NCBI GenBank assembly: GCA_020638175.1
Contig: JACKJA010000002.1
Span: 310,001-374,000, forward strand
Reading direction: 5' to 3'
Source of the DNA: Rhodospirillales bacterium
GTDB lineage: Bacteria; Pseudomonadota; Alphaproteobacteria; Micavibrionales; Micavibrionaceae
Length of the DNA stretch: 64,000 nucleotides
Part shown: in pieces, positions 54,789 to 63,255 of the stretch
Numbering within the stretch: position 1 is the stretch's first letter
How the letters are laid out: the number at the start of each line of letters is the position of its first letter
The notes under the pieces: generated by a model
Database searches by the model: none
The model's input: only the letters and a program-made list of their open reading frames with translations
Told to the model about the DNA's origin: nothing
Program-made: the position numbers and the translations under genes

Positions 54789-55247
54789 TTAATGACGTTT
54801 ATATTTAAAGGAGCCCTTGGGCTTGTCCGTCCGGTCAAAGGCATAATTACCCTTGCTTTTCCGGGCCAGAGCCGCGTCGCCGTTATAAGGCCACAAACCG
54901 ACCAGTTTCGCCACAATCAGGTAAACGTAGACCACCAGCGCCGGAACCGCAAACACCAGCGCCGCCGTTTGCTCCAGAAGCGGCCCGACGACCCCTTCCC
55001 AAACAGCCGGGTTCAACGAGGCCTTAACCCAGTCATAGGAATCGGGGGCATATTGCACCCAAAGCCAGCCCAGATCGCTCCACTGAAATGTCTCCAGAAT
55101 CATCATGTAATCTTCTTCGGCCCGGCCATAGGCAATATAAACATCATGCCCCAAAACCGCCAGAAACGGTAACGCCAGTAAAAAACAAATCAGGCCTGCC
55201 ATAATTAAATTCCCGTCTATCCCGTAAAACCACTGAATGCTCCGCAA
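54789..55247 (-). CDS. Small membrane protein of unknown function
   Basis: A 152-residue protein with two clear membrane helices (LIMAGLICFLLALPFLAVLG and AALVFAVPALVVYVYLIVAK) and a basic C-terminus (KPKGSFKYKRH). It lies 13 bases before the glycosyltransferase genes on the same strand, so an envelope role is plausible. Confidence 0.65.
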   Translation of the reverse strand: MRSIQWFYGIDGNLIMAGLICFLLALPFLAVLGHDVYIAYGRAEEDYMMILETFQWSDLGWLWVQYAPDSYDWVKASLNPAVWEGVVGPLLEQTAALVFAVPALVVYVYLIVAKLVGLWPYNGDAALARKSKGNYAFDRTDKPKGSFKYKRH

Positions 55248-55324
55248 AGCGAAACCCGTGCGGCCATTCTAGCAACATCCCGGTTTATTGGCAAAAGCAA
55301 AACATCCCGTCAAACAATTAAGAC

Positions 55325-55353
55325 TTGAACTTTTCACCAACGCCCGCTAGGTT
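55325..55353 (+). promoter_or_regulatory. Putative tRNA-Ser promoter
   Basis: TTGAAC (55325-55330), 17 bases, TAGGTT (55348-55353), about 18 bases before the mature tRNA. Confidence 0.4.
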
Positions 55354-55370
55354 GCGGCATTATTTTGTAC

Positions 55371-55458
55371 GGAGAGGTGGCCGAGCGGTTTAAGGCGCAC
55401 GCCTGGAAAGCGTGTTGGGGGCAACTCCTCGCAGGTTCGAATCCTGTCCTCTCCGCCA
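55371..55458 (+). tRNA. tRNA-Ser (anticodon GGA)
   Basis: A class II tRNA: acceptor GGAGAGG/CCTCTCC, D-arm GGCCGAGCGGTTTAAGGC, anticodon arm with CTGGAAA, long variable arm (TTGGGGGCAACTCCTC), T-arm CAGGTTCGAATCCTG, discriminator G and encoded CCA. Confidence 0.97.
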
Positions 55459-55533
55459 TTTACCGGCGCCCACCCGGCGTTTCCCTGAGAAGGATAGAAA
55501 ACCGCGGTAATCTGGTCTTCTACGCTACAGACA

Positions 55534-56154
55534 TTAATCGTTATAATTAAACGCTTCCATATGCATAGGACGAACCATTTCGGCGTAAGCCCGCTTCCAT
55601 TCATACATATCAATCACACCGTCTTTGTGAACATTGACCTGATAAAATGATTTGCCAATAAAATCGAGGGGTGACAACCCGTCTTTACCCTCGTCGAAAC
55701 GGCTAAGTCCTGATTGCTGCAAGAATTCCTGCCGGCTGACCGTTTCCTTAACGGGCTTGTCATCCGTGCGATACTCGACAATCTCCATCGTTTTACGCTC
55801 CATCGGGGTAAACGTCATGATGCGGGGGCGCTTCATCTCTATATTATCAATGACCTTGTTTCCATCCCGGTCAAAAAGACGAAACAGCGTCTCACCGATC
55901 TCGTCCCGTTCGAAAACCCCGTCTTGATTGCTATCGAATTTTTCCAGATTGATCGAATGAGGCAAAGCCTGTTCCACCGGCTCAACTTCCACCCGCACAG
56001 TTACCTTTTCGGCAGACGGTTCGGATTCCAGAATTTGTTCTGCTTCCTTTTGTAACTCATCACCGCTGATCTGTACCAATGGCTCGCTGGCATATGCGGG
56101 AAACACTATCGAAACCAGACCGGCAGTTAATAAAATATGGTGGATTTTCAACAT
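55534..56154 (-). CDS. Exported EF-hand calcium-binding protein
   Basis: A 206-residue protein with signal peptide (ILLTAGLVSIVFPAYASEP). EF-hand loops are DSNQDGVFERDE, DRDGNKVIDNIE and, more weakly, NVHKDGVIDMYEW. Probably a periplasmic calcium-binding protein. It stands alone between tRNA-Ser and nrdD, on the opposite strand. The ATG has GGAGAGAT upstream. Confidence 0.8.
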   Translation of the reverse strand: MLKIHHILLTAGLVSIVFPAYASEPLVQISGDELQKEAEQILESEPSAEKVTVRVEVEPVEQALPHSINLEKFDSNQDGVFERDEIGETLFRLFDRDGNKVIDNIEMKRPRIMTFTPMERKTMEIVEYRTDDKPVKETVSRQEFLQQSGLSRFDEGKDGLSPLDFIGKSFYQVNVHKDGVIDMYEWKRAYAEMVRPMHMEAFNYND

Positions 56155-56355
56155 GATATCTCTCCTCCACGGTTAAGTTCATCGTCCAAATAACCTCATA
56201 TATGGCAAAACCGCCATATTTCAAGAACAGAGAGATTATTCAAAAATCCAGCCTGATCAGAAATATGGGAAACATACGACCTTTTAAATAAAAAAGGCGC
56301 CAACCCATGATAGCCGCCCATCAGGAAACATGGGGTATTTTTTTGTATTTTTATC

Positions 56356-56397
56356 TTGACCCAAATCAATTCATTGATACGATATCTAGTATATTTT
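56356..56397 (+). promoter_or_regulatory. FNR-type class II promoter of nrdDG
   Basis: TTGACCCAAATCAA (56356-56369) matches TTGATNNNNATCAA at nine of ten fixed bases. The AT-rich TATATTTT (56390-56397) follows about 21 bases later, putting the box at about -41.5 from a start near 56404. It lies about 120 bases before the nrdD ATG and fits expression without oxygen. Confidence 0.65.
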
Positions 56398-56486
56398 TCT
56401 CCCTGATGGCACATCATCTTGTGTCTCTTCGCGAAAACATCACATTGAAATTATTCACCTCTTTCGTTCAAAAAAGGAGATTCCTC

Positions 56487-58490
56487 ATGCCTCTTGACGC
56501 CATTCTTGCCCCCGCTACCCCAAAGAAAAACGATTCGTTTGACGCGGATAACATCACCACTCTTTTTGGCGGCACGGATGTCGATTGCTCGGAGGCCGTC
56601 AGCGAATATATTTCCAAGGAAGACTGGCGGATTAATGCCAACGCCAACACGGGCTATTCCAACGCCGGGCTGATTAACAATGTCGCGGGCAAGATCATTG
56701 CCAATTTCTGGCTTGATGAAGTCTACAGCGCCGAAGAAGGTCGCGCCCACCGCGAAGGTGACGTCCATATCCATGATCTGGATTGCCTGACCGGCTATTG
56801 CGCCGGATGGAGCCTGCGGGCCTTGCTCAACGAAGGATTCAACGGGGTCGCGGGCCGCGTATCATCCCGACCGCCGCGTCATTTCCGCGAGGCACTGGGA
56901 CAAATGGCTAACTTTCTCGGAATTTTGCAATCCGAATGGGCGGGGGCGCAGGCTTTTAGCTCTTTCGATACCTATTTGGCTCCCTATGTGTTCCGGGATC
57001 AGCTCGGCTTTGAAGATATCAAAAAAGCCATCCGCCAATTTGTTTATAACCTGAACGTCCCAGCGCGCTGGGGCCAATCACCGTTCACCAACATCACGCT
57101 CGACATCACCCCGCCGGAAGATCTGCAAAACAATTTCCCGACCGCCGAGGATATTCATCTGTTCAAAGAGCTTGATGACAATGATCTCCTGAAAAAAGCG
57201 CAGCAGCGCGACATGGGAATCCGGACTCTGGAAGACATGACATACCGCCATTTCGTACCGGAAATGGAAATGATCGTCATTGCCTACTATGAAGTCATGA
57301 CCGAAGGCGATTCGAATGGCCAGCCTTTTACCTTCCCGATCCCAACCGTGAATATAACGGAAGATTTTAACTGGGACACACCAGTGGCCAATGCCATTTT
57401 TGACAACACCGCCAAGGTGGGCTCGTCTTACTTCCAGAATTTCGTCGGCAGCCAGTACAAACGCGACGCCGACGGTAACCGCATTCCCAATCCGGAAGCA
57501 TATTCACCCGGCGCGGTGCGCTCAATGTGCTGCCGTTTGCAACTGGATTTACGCGAACTGCAAAAACGCGGCAACGGCCTGTTCGGCTCGGCGGAAATGA
57601 CCGGATCCCTAGGGGTTGTCACGATCAACATGGCAAGGCTGGGGTACAAGTACAAGGGAAATCATGACGGTTTAATGGAAGAGCTGGACCGCTTAATGGA
57701 CATTTCCTATTCAACGCTGGAGAAAAAACGCAGCTTCGCGCAAGGGATGTACGACCGCGGCCTTTATCCTTACACGGCCCGTTATCTGCCGTTCCTGCGC
57801 AATCATTTCTCGACGATCGGCGTCAACGGCATGAACGAGATGATCCGCAACTTCACCGGCGATGAATATGATATCACCGATGAACGCGGCATCGAAATGT
57901 CGCTGAGCATTCTCGATCACATGCGTGATAAAATGAAAGGCTACCAGCAGGAAAGTGGCAATCTCTATAATCTGGAGGCCACCCCGGCAGAAGGCACGAC
58001 CTACCGCTTTGCCAAGGAAGATAAAAAGCGGTTCCCCGATATCATCCAGTCCGGCTGCGGCGACCAGATTTACTACACCAATTCTAGCCAAATTCCGGCC
58101 GGGCATACCGATGATCCGTTCGAGGCGCTGGAACTGCAAAACGAATTGCAATGCAAATATACCGGCGGCACGGTTTTGCACCTGTACATGAACGAACAGC
58201 TCTCTTCGCCGGAAGCCTGTAAACGCTTTGTCAAAAAAGTCATCGAGAACTACCAGATGCCTTACATAACCGTCACGCCCGTGTTCTCAGTCTGCGATGA
58301 ACACGGTTACCTGAAAGGCGAACAGCCCGAATGCCCACATTGCCATACGAAAACCAAAGTCTGGTCGCGGGTGATGGGATATTTCCGTCCGGTCGATTCC
58401 TTTAACATCGGCAAAAAAGGCGAACACGCCGAACGCCGTTTCTTCAAGGAAGAATGGGTCGATACCGGCAACCTGTTCAGTGGAAATTGA
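56487..58490 (+). CDS. nrdD: Anaerobic ribonucleoside-triphosphate reductase, class III
   Basis: A 667-residue glycyl-radical enzyme reducing ribonucleotides to deoxyribonucleotides. Visible: substrate-side GDVHIHDLDCL, SEWAGAQAFSSFDTYLAPYV, NTTFNI-type TNITLDITPPEDL, a C-terminal zinc site (CDEHGY...CPHCHTKTK) and the radical-loop region RVMGYFRPV with the glycine. The start at ATG 56487 has AAAAGGAGA; a frame open to 56307 would overlap the promoter. No N-terminal ATP-cone is evident. nrdG follows after 3 bases. Confidence 0.94.
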   Translation: MPLDAILAPATPKKNDSFDADNITTLFGGTDVDCSEAVSEYISKEDWRINANANTGYSNAGLINNVAGKIIANFWLDEVYSAEEGRAHREGDVHIHDLDCLTGYCAGWSLRALLNEGFNGVAGRVSSRPPRHFREALGQMANFLGILQSEWAGAQAFSSFDTYLAPYVFRDQLGFEDIKKAIRQFVYNLNVPARWGQSPFTNITLDITPPEDLQNNFPTAEDIHLFKELDDNDLLKKAQQRDMGIRTLEDMTYRHFVPEMEMIVIAYYEVMTEGDSNGQPFTFPIPTVNITEDFNWDTPVANAIFDNTAKVGSSYFQNFVGSQYKRDADGNRIPNPEAYSPGAVRSMCCRLQLDLRELQKRGNGLFGSAEMTGSLGVVTINMARLGYKYKGNHDGLMEELDRLMDISYSTLEKKRSFAQGMYDRGLYPYTARYLPFLRNHFSTIGVNGMNEMIRNFTGDEYDITDERGIEMSLSILDHMRDKMKGYQQESGNLYNLEATPAEGTTYRFAKEDKKRFPDIIQSGCGDQIYYTNSSQIPAGHTDDPFEALELQNELQCKYTGGTVLHLYMNEQLSSPEACKRFVKKVIENYQMPYITVTPVFSVCDEHGYLKGEQPECPHCHTKTKVWSRVMGYFRPVDSFNIGKKGEHAERRFFKEEWVDTGNLFSGN

Positions 58491-58493
58491 TCC

Positions 58494-59249
58494 ATGTCGA
58501 ACGCCTGTCAAATAGAGGTAAAGCAAGAGCCGGGAACCTGTGAAAGAGCGGGAAGCCAGCTCTTGCCCGTCTATTCGGTAACCCCCTTTACCATGCTGGA
58601 TTTCCCGGATAAAACCGCCTGTATTGTTTGGCTTTCGGGCTGCAACATGCGCTGCCGGTATTGCCACAACCCGGATATCGTTCTGGGCAAGGGCCGCGGC
58701 ACGGTCGAAGATGTCATGCAATTCCTGCGCAAACGGCAAGGATTGCTCGACGGCGTAGTGCTATCGGGCGGCGAAGCATCGATCTGGCCCGATTTGCCTG
58801 GTTTTATCCGTATGGTCAAAAAAATGGGCTATGCGGTGAAGCTGGACACCAACGGCCTGCGCCCGGATGTCATAGCGGATTTCCTTGAAAATGACCTGTT
58901 GGATTATGTGGCTCTTGACTACAAAGCCCCACCGGAAAAATTTAAATACGTAACGGGCACGGATAAATTTGCTGCGTTTGAAAAAACACTGGCACTACTT
59001 TGTGCGCAAAAAAATGTACCGTTCGAAATCCGCACCACGGTCCATACGGCCCTGATGGATGAAAGCGACATTAACGCCATCATTACCGATCTGGAACAAA
59101 AAGCATATCGCGGTACCTATCATATCCAGAATTTCAGGGCCGATAACGACCGCCCGACTCTGGGAAAACTGAAAGAACAGCCGCGCCCGCTGGACCGCAG
59201 CAAAATCCGGACGAACACATCGTTCGCCTGCGCTTTTCGTAATTTCTGA
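58494..59249 (+). CDS. nrdG: Anaerobic ribonucleotide reductase activating enzyme
   Basis: A 251-residue radical-SAM protein: the CNMRCRYCHNP cluster motif near residue 53, GVVLSGGEASIWPDL and LDTNGLRPDV. It produces the glycyl radical on NrdD using SAM. It is longer than E. coli NrdG and belongs to the form paired with ATP-cone-less or Thermotoga-type NrdD. Co-transcribed with nrdD. Confidence 0.92.
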   Translation: MSNACQIEVKQEPGTCERAGSQLLPVYSVTPFTMLDFPDKTACIVWLSGCNMRCRYCHNPDIVLGKGRGTVEDVMQFLRKRQGLLDGVVLSGGEASIWPDLPGFIRMVKKMGYAVKLDTNGLRPDVIADFLENDLLDYVALDYKAPPEKFKYVTGTDKFAAFEKTLALLCAQKNVPFEIRTTVHTALMDESDINAIITDLEQKAYRGTYHIQNFRADNDRPTLGKLKEQPRPLDRSKIRTNTSFACAFRNF

Positions 59250-59253
59250 TACC

Positions 59254-60936
59254 CTACAGACCTGACAGGTTTTGATCCTTCGGCCAAGTCACTTTCCAGC
59301 CGAGCACCACCTTTTTCTCAGCCTTGGGCGCCAGCTTCATTTCCCAGCGCAGCAAACCTTTCACATCGTCGGCATCTTCTTCATATCCGGCGGTCGTGTT
59401 GTCCTTCACCAGCTTTACATCGATTTTCTCATTGCGCGGCGTCGGCACAGTTTCAGCCACAACAACGGTAACCGGCTGGTTATGAAGGTTCTGGATCGCT
59501 GTCACATAATGCCGTTCCAGCGTGTTATCGCGGGAAATCACCCCGGCATCCTTGCGCTCATCCAGCATCACTTTCCGGGTTACAGATACCTGATCGTCCA
59601 CCCCGAAATATAGCGCATATTCCTCGGCCGGGCGCAGCAAAGGCAAAGCCGATTGCCCGACGAATGCCCCGTCACGGAACAGACTGACCGGCCCCGGCAA
59701 CAACGGCGATTCTCCCTTCAATTTGGTTTGCGCCACCAGGAAAGCATCCGTGCTCATCTGTGGTTTCACGTGAATCATTATGGCACTTTCAGTATCAAAC
59801 GCCCCGACCATCAATTTTGTTTCGCTGCCGTCCGCCAGCACCACCGCCGGCCCCGGAATTTTATATTCACTGACAAAGCCGCCGGTTTCGATCTCGGCGA
59901 CAGCAAACTCTGCTTCTCTCATCGGCACAGGCGCGGCGGAAGACATCGCCATATTTTCTTCCATCGCTACCCCGTCCATACTATCCGACATCACCGCCAT
60001 CGCCGTACCGCCCATACTCATGCTCTTCATCAGGCGCCCTCTGTTTTCCGGGCTCCATAGGTCAACCCACCACGGATTTAGATCCGGCAGGCTGGCGCCG
60101 CGCTGCGGCTGCGCCGTCGAAAGCGTCAAAACCACGCCGGACCAATCCTCGCCTGTGCGCTGACTGACAGCGCCATACTGGATAAGATCAAGCTTAGAAG
60201 CGCCCGTATCCAGCCGCGCATCATAAACCGGCTTCCAGCGGGCATTTGGCACCTGATAGCTCAGAGAAATCATCAACTGTGTTGCTGCCGCTGATTCCAG
60301 CGGTACCGACACCTCATAACTGCTGCGCTGGCCAGTCCGCAGCTGATTCAGCTCCTCGCGCACTTTCTGAATTTTCCGGTCCAGATCACGTTTTTTAATG
60401 CCCAGCTCCACCTCGGCTTTTAAAATCTCGGACATACCCTGATGAATCGTTGCCGCCGCCCCGGCCCACTGATCGGGCTTCAAATCCAGCTCAGCGATAT
60501 CCTCGTTGGTCCGCAGCGTTGCTTGTTTGCCAATGTTTTCAAGAAACGTTTTGCGAACCTGAAGCGCCTGCCGCTCCGCATCCATCAAATAAACCTGATC
60601 TTGCAGCCCTTCCAGTTGATCGTTCAACTCTCTTTCCTTTGCGGATGCCAGCTCACTGGACGTCACCCGTTTGTGCGTCACAGCGCCAAATTTAACGGTC
60701 GCCGCCGCTTTGCCCTCCGCTCGCAGGGAATCGGGCAGTAAAATCGCTGGCAAATCCTGAAAAACAACGCTATGTGCCCCCGCCGGAATATCAACGACCG
60801 CCCAGCGTGTCACCGTCGCCCGGTTTGTATAAACGGTAACCGCCTGTATCTTGCTGTCCGCCACGACATCAGCGGCCTTTGCCACAGCCGGGAGTAAACC
60901 GAAAACCACCAGAAAAGCCAACAACACACGCGTCAT
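59254..60936 (-). CDS. DUF4139 / MuiA-like exported protein
   Basis: A 560-residue protein with signal peptide (VLLAFLVVFGLLPAVAKA), an N-terminal beta domain (VTVYTNRATVTRWAVVDIPAGAH), a coiled-coil stretch (about 110-200) and the C-terminal DUF4139 region (LSYQVPNARWKPVYDARL, VTRKVMLDERKDAGV, VPTPRNEKIDVKLV). Called mucoidy inhibitor A-like in databases; role unknown. The start at 60936 has GGGAGA upstream; a frame extending to 61185 overlaps a divergent gene. A weak parS-like sequence lies at 59762. Confidence 0.85.
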   Translation of the reverse strand: MTRVLLAFLVVFGLLPAVAKAADVVADSKIQAVTVYTNRATVTRWAVVDIPAGAHSVVFQDLPAILLPDSLRAEGKAAATVKFGAVTHKRVTSSELASAKERELNDQLEGLQDQVYLMDAERQALQVRKTFLENIGKQATLRTNEDIAELDLKPDQWAGAAATIHQGMSEILKAEVELGIKKRDLDRKIQKVREELNQLRTGQRSSYEVSVPLESAAATQLMISLSYQVPNARWKPVYDARLDTGASKLDLIQYGAVSQRTGEDWSGVVLTLSTAQPQRGASLPDLNPWWVDLWSPENRGRLMKSMSMGGTAMAVMSDSMDGVAMEENMAMSSAAPVPMREAEFAVAEIETGGFVSEYKIPGPAVVLADGSETKLMVGAFDTESAIMIHVKPQMSTDAFLVAQTKLKGESPLLPGPVSLFRDGAFVGQSALPLLRPAEEYALYFGVDDQVSVTRKVMLDERKDAGVISRDNTLERHYVTAIQNLHNQPVTVVVAETVPTPRNEKIDVKLVKDNTTAGYEEDADDVKGLLRWEMKLAPKAEKKVVLGWKVTWPKDQNLSGL

Positions 60937-61048
60937 CACAAAAATCTCCCTGAAAAATATACTTAAATCTGCAGATCTGATCTTAATACGATTTGCCGCA
61001 GGATCAAATAAATTGGGCAGAACCGGCAAAATAAGGCATAATAAACAT

Positions 61049-61792
61049 ATGGGAAAGATGGCTCTACACATGAATATGCTCAGAATATTCTGCCTGTTCT
61101 TGCTGGCATCCCTTGTGCTGTCTGGCCATAGCGCCGGTCTCCGCGCCCAAAATTTCGATACCACCTTCCAGTACAGATACACCATCCCCGAAACAATCGG
61201 TTTTGCCTATCATTCTCTGGCAAAATGGCACCCGCGATTTGAATTCTGGATTGCCAAACAACCGGCCTATATTGAGGCACGCCCCAGCCAAAAAGGCACA
61301 ATCATGGTCAAAGAAAAAGAACGGCTGGAGATGGGGTATGTTAGCTACAGCACTGAACAAAAAGAGATATCTATCCCCGTCAACGCTCTTGTCACTCTGG
61401 AGCCCGGCCCGGACCAGACAACAAAAATCCGGCTCGAATTAACCGATGCCCAGGGACCGTATCTGGTTTTTGAAATCGGGCAAATATGGATCGCGGTTAT
61501 TTTGAATGAGCCTGATTACTTTTTTCATGCCCCGCTTAGCACCGAAGAACGCGGACGTCTCACCGCTTATGCCGGCCCCCATAATCTGTCTTTCAACAAC
61601 ATGATCGATCTTGTCCTCCAGCCGATCAGCGCTGATCGATCGGCCCCTCTGCAAATCGAGGGCGTCGACGCATGGTTGATGATGGCGGATATTAAAGCGC
61701 TGCGCTTACGGGATGAACAAACCGGCGCCCTCCTTTGGGAACGGTTACCGAAAGAAAACAAAAAAGACGAAAAAGACTCTGTTTTCTGGTAA
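61049..61792 (+). CDS. Exported protein of unknown function
   Basis: A 247-residue protein with signal peptide (MLRIFCLFLLASLVLSGHSA, cleavage near LRAQ). The mature part is beta-rich (VKEKERLEMGYVSYS, LVFEIGQIWIAVIL) with no known domain. The start at 61049 or ATG 61070 is likely; a frame open to 60851 runs antisense into the DUF4139 gene. It precedes a small unknown gene by 31 bases. Confidence 0.65.
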   Translation: MGKMALHMNMLRIFCLFLLASLVLSGHSAGLRAQNFDTTFQYRYTIPETIGFAYHSLAKWHPRFEFWIAKQPAYIEARPSQKGTIMVKEKERLEMGYVSYSTEQKEISIPVNALVTLEPGPDQTTKIRLELTDAQGPYLVFEIGQIWIAVILNEPDYFFHAPLSTEERGRLTAYAGPHNLSFNNMIDLVLQPISADRSAPLQIEGVDAWLMMADIKALRLRDEQTGALLWERLPKENKKDEKDSVFW

Positions 61793-61823
61793 ACTACCCG
61801 AATGGGAAGGAGTGTAAACGCTC

Positions 61824-62381
61824 ATGTATTCACATCTGGACCCGATCTTCAAAACACACATCCGGCAAACCGAAACAACGGATACCGGGTTGCACATTCG
61901 CCGTGACGATCCCCGGCAACAAGGCCGTAAAAACGACCGTGACCGGAAAGATGAAACCGATAACTCGCTGTGGGAAGACAGCGCCGAAGTCTCGGTCAGC
62001 GCCCTAAGAACCTTTCTGGAAGATCTGATCGCCCCGCGCCAAAAGCCGGAAACCAGCCCCGAATCTTCAGAAAATAGAGAAACTGAACCGCTCCCGACAC
62101 AAAAACCCGTTTCCCCTCAGGCCGCCACCGCCGCAAAGGCCTATCAGCATTCAGCGGAAACTAAAGGGGAGCCGCCTGTCCTCCCCAGTCACCATAGCGC
62201 GCGCTCCTCTGATGAAACGGCAAATAAACTGACGCAAGAGGACATCGACATGATCCGCCGCCTGATAAGTGAGTTATACGACCTTCCCGGACACACAAAC
62301 CTGCAGCTATCCCTGAAACCCGGCAACAGTTTCATACAAAGTCTGATCGACGCCGTTACACTGGCCAAGCAGGCGGTGTAA
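61824..62381 (+). CDS. Unknown 185-residue hydrophilic protein
   Basis: Highly charged, probably disordered in the middle (D/R/K-rich near 25-45, P/E/T-rich near 70-125). The conserved-looking C-terminus (LTQEDIDMIRRLISELYDL) is helical. No known motif. It follows the exported protein gene in the same direction and is convergent with the regulator. Confidence 0.5.
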   Translation: MYSHLDPIFKTHIRQTETTDTGLHIRRDDPRQQGRKNDRDRKDETDNSLWEDSAEVSVSALRTFLEDLIAPRQKPETSPESSENRETEPLPTQKPVSPQAATAAKAYQHSAETKGEPPVLPSHHSARSSDETANKLTQEDIDMIRRLISELYDLPGHTNLQLSLKPGNSFIQSLIDAVTLAKQAV

Positions 62382-62389
62382 TCACGGGT

Positions 62390-63082
62390 TTACATTAACC
62401 GATACCCCGGCTCTTCCGTAACCAGAAGCATGGGATTCGCCGGATCGTCTTCTATTTTCTGGCGCAAACGATAGATGTGGGTTTCCAGCGTATGAGTTTC
62501 CAGTCCCGCCGCATACCCCCAGACATCATCAAGCAATTCCTGACGACTGACAACGGCTCCTTTTTGCTGGTAAAGGCGAAGCAGCATGTCGCGTTCCTTC
62601 TCGGTTAAACGAATAGTTCTGCGTTCTTTGCCACAAACAATTTTGCTCTCGACCGGATACAGAATACAGGAACCAAAGACGACCTCATCGGCAATTACCG
62701 TTTTATTCTCGCGTAAATGCTTGGCCAGCCTGTCCAGTAAAGCCCCCATACGAAAGGGCCGGTAAAAGACATCATGACGATTCAAGGACATATCCGGGAT
62801 ATTGTGATCTTCGCCGGCCAGAACAACAAAGGGCGTTTGAATGGCTTCATCCTGCAAACGCTCATAGAGTTCGGCAACACTCATATCCATCGCCTGACCA
62901 TAGAGCAAAACAAGCCTGTTTTTCAGATGCGCATGAATTTCATGAATTTTTGCCAGAGCATCCCCGGCGCTCTCGAAAAACAGCAGTTCCTTATCCGGCC
63001 AGCGAATTAAAACCTGCTCCAGCATCCGCTTTAGTAGCGGATCTGTTATGATCGCTAATATTTTATCTTTGTCTCTATCCAC
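62390..63082 (-). CDS. OmpR-type regulator with a degenerate receiver
   Basis: A 230-residue protein. Residues 132-230 are a winged-helix DNA-binding domain (LTEKERDMLLRLYQQKGAVVSRQELLDDVWGY, LETHIYRLRQKIE, TEEPGYRLM). Residues 8-120 have receiver-like spacing but lack the acidic pair and the phospho-aspartate (VLLYGQAMD where a D is expected), so phosphorylation-independent action is likely. No kinase gene is beside it. Confidence 0.82.
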   Translation of the reverse strand: MDRDKDKILAIITDPLLKRMLEQVLIRWPDKELLFFESAGDALAKIHEIHAHLKNRLVLLYGQAMDMSVAELYERLQDEAIQTPFVVLAGEDHNIPDMSLNRHDVFYRPFRMGALLDRLAKHLRENKTVIADEVVFGSCILYPVESKIVCGKERRTIRLTEKERDMLLRLYQQKGAVVSRQELLDDVWGYAAGLETHTLETHIYRLRQKIEDDPANPMLLVTEEPGYRLM

Positions 63083-63255
63083 AAACGCCTCCCCTGCCTT
63101 GTAGCTTGTTTAGTGTAGCAAGCCTACACGCGGAACAAAAGGAAAACCCGGCGGCAAATAATTCCGGAAAACTTTCATAAAAAAGAAGCTAACCGACTGA
63201 TTTTAAAGGATCGTCCTCTGGCACGGCGCTTGCAGCGCATTCTTCGAGGTTTTGA

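Noticed and set aside
60851..61048. Extended N-terminus of the exported unknown protein
   Set aside because: It would run antisense into the start of the DUF4139 gene and hide the signal peptide that begins near 61070.
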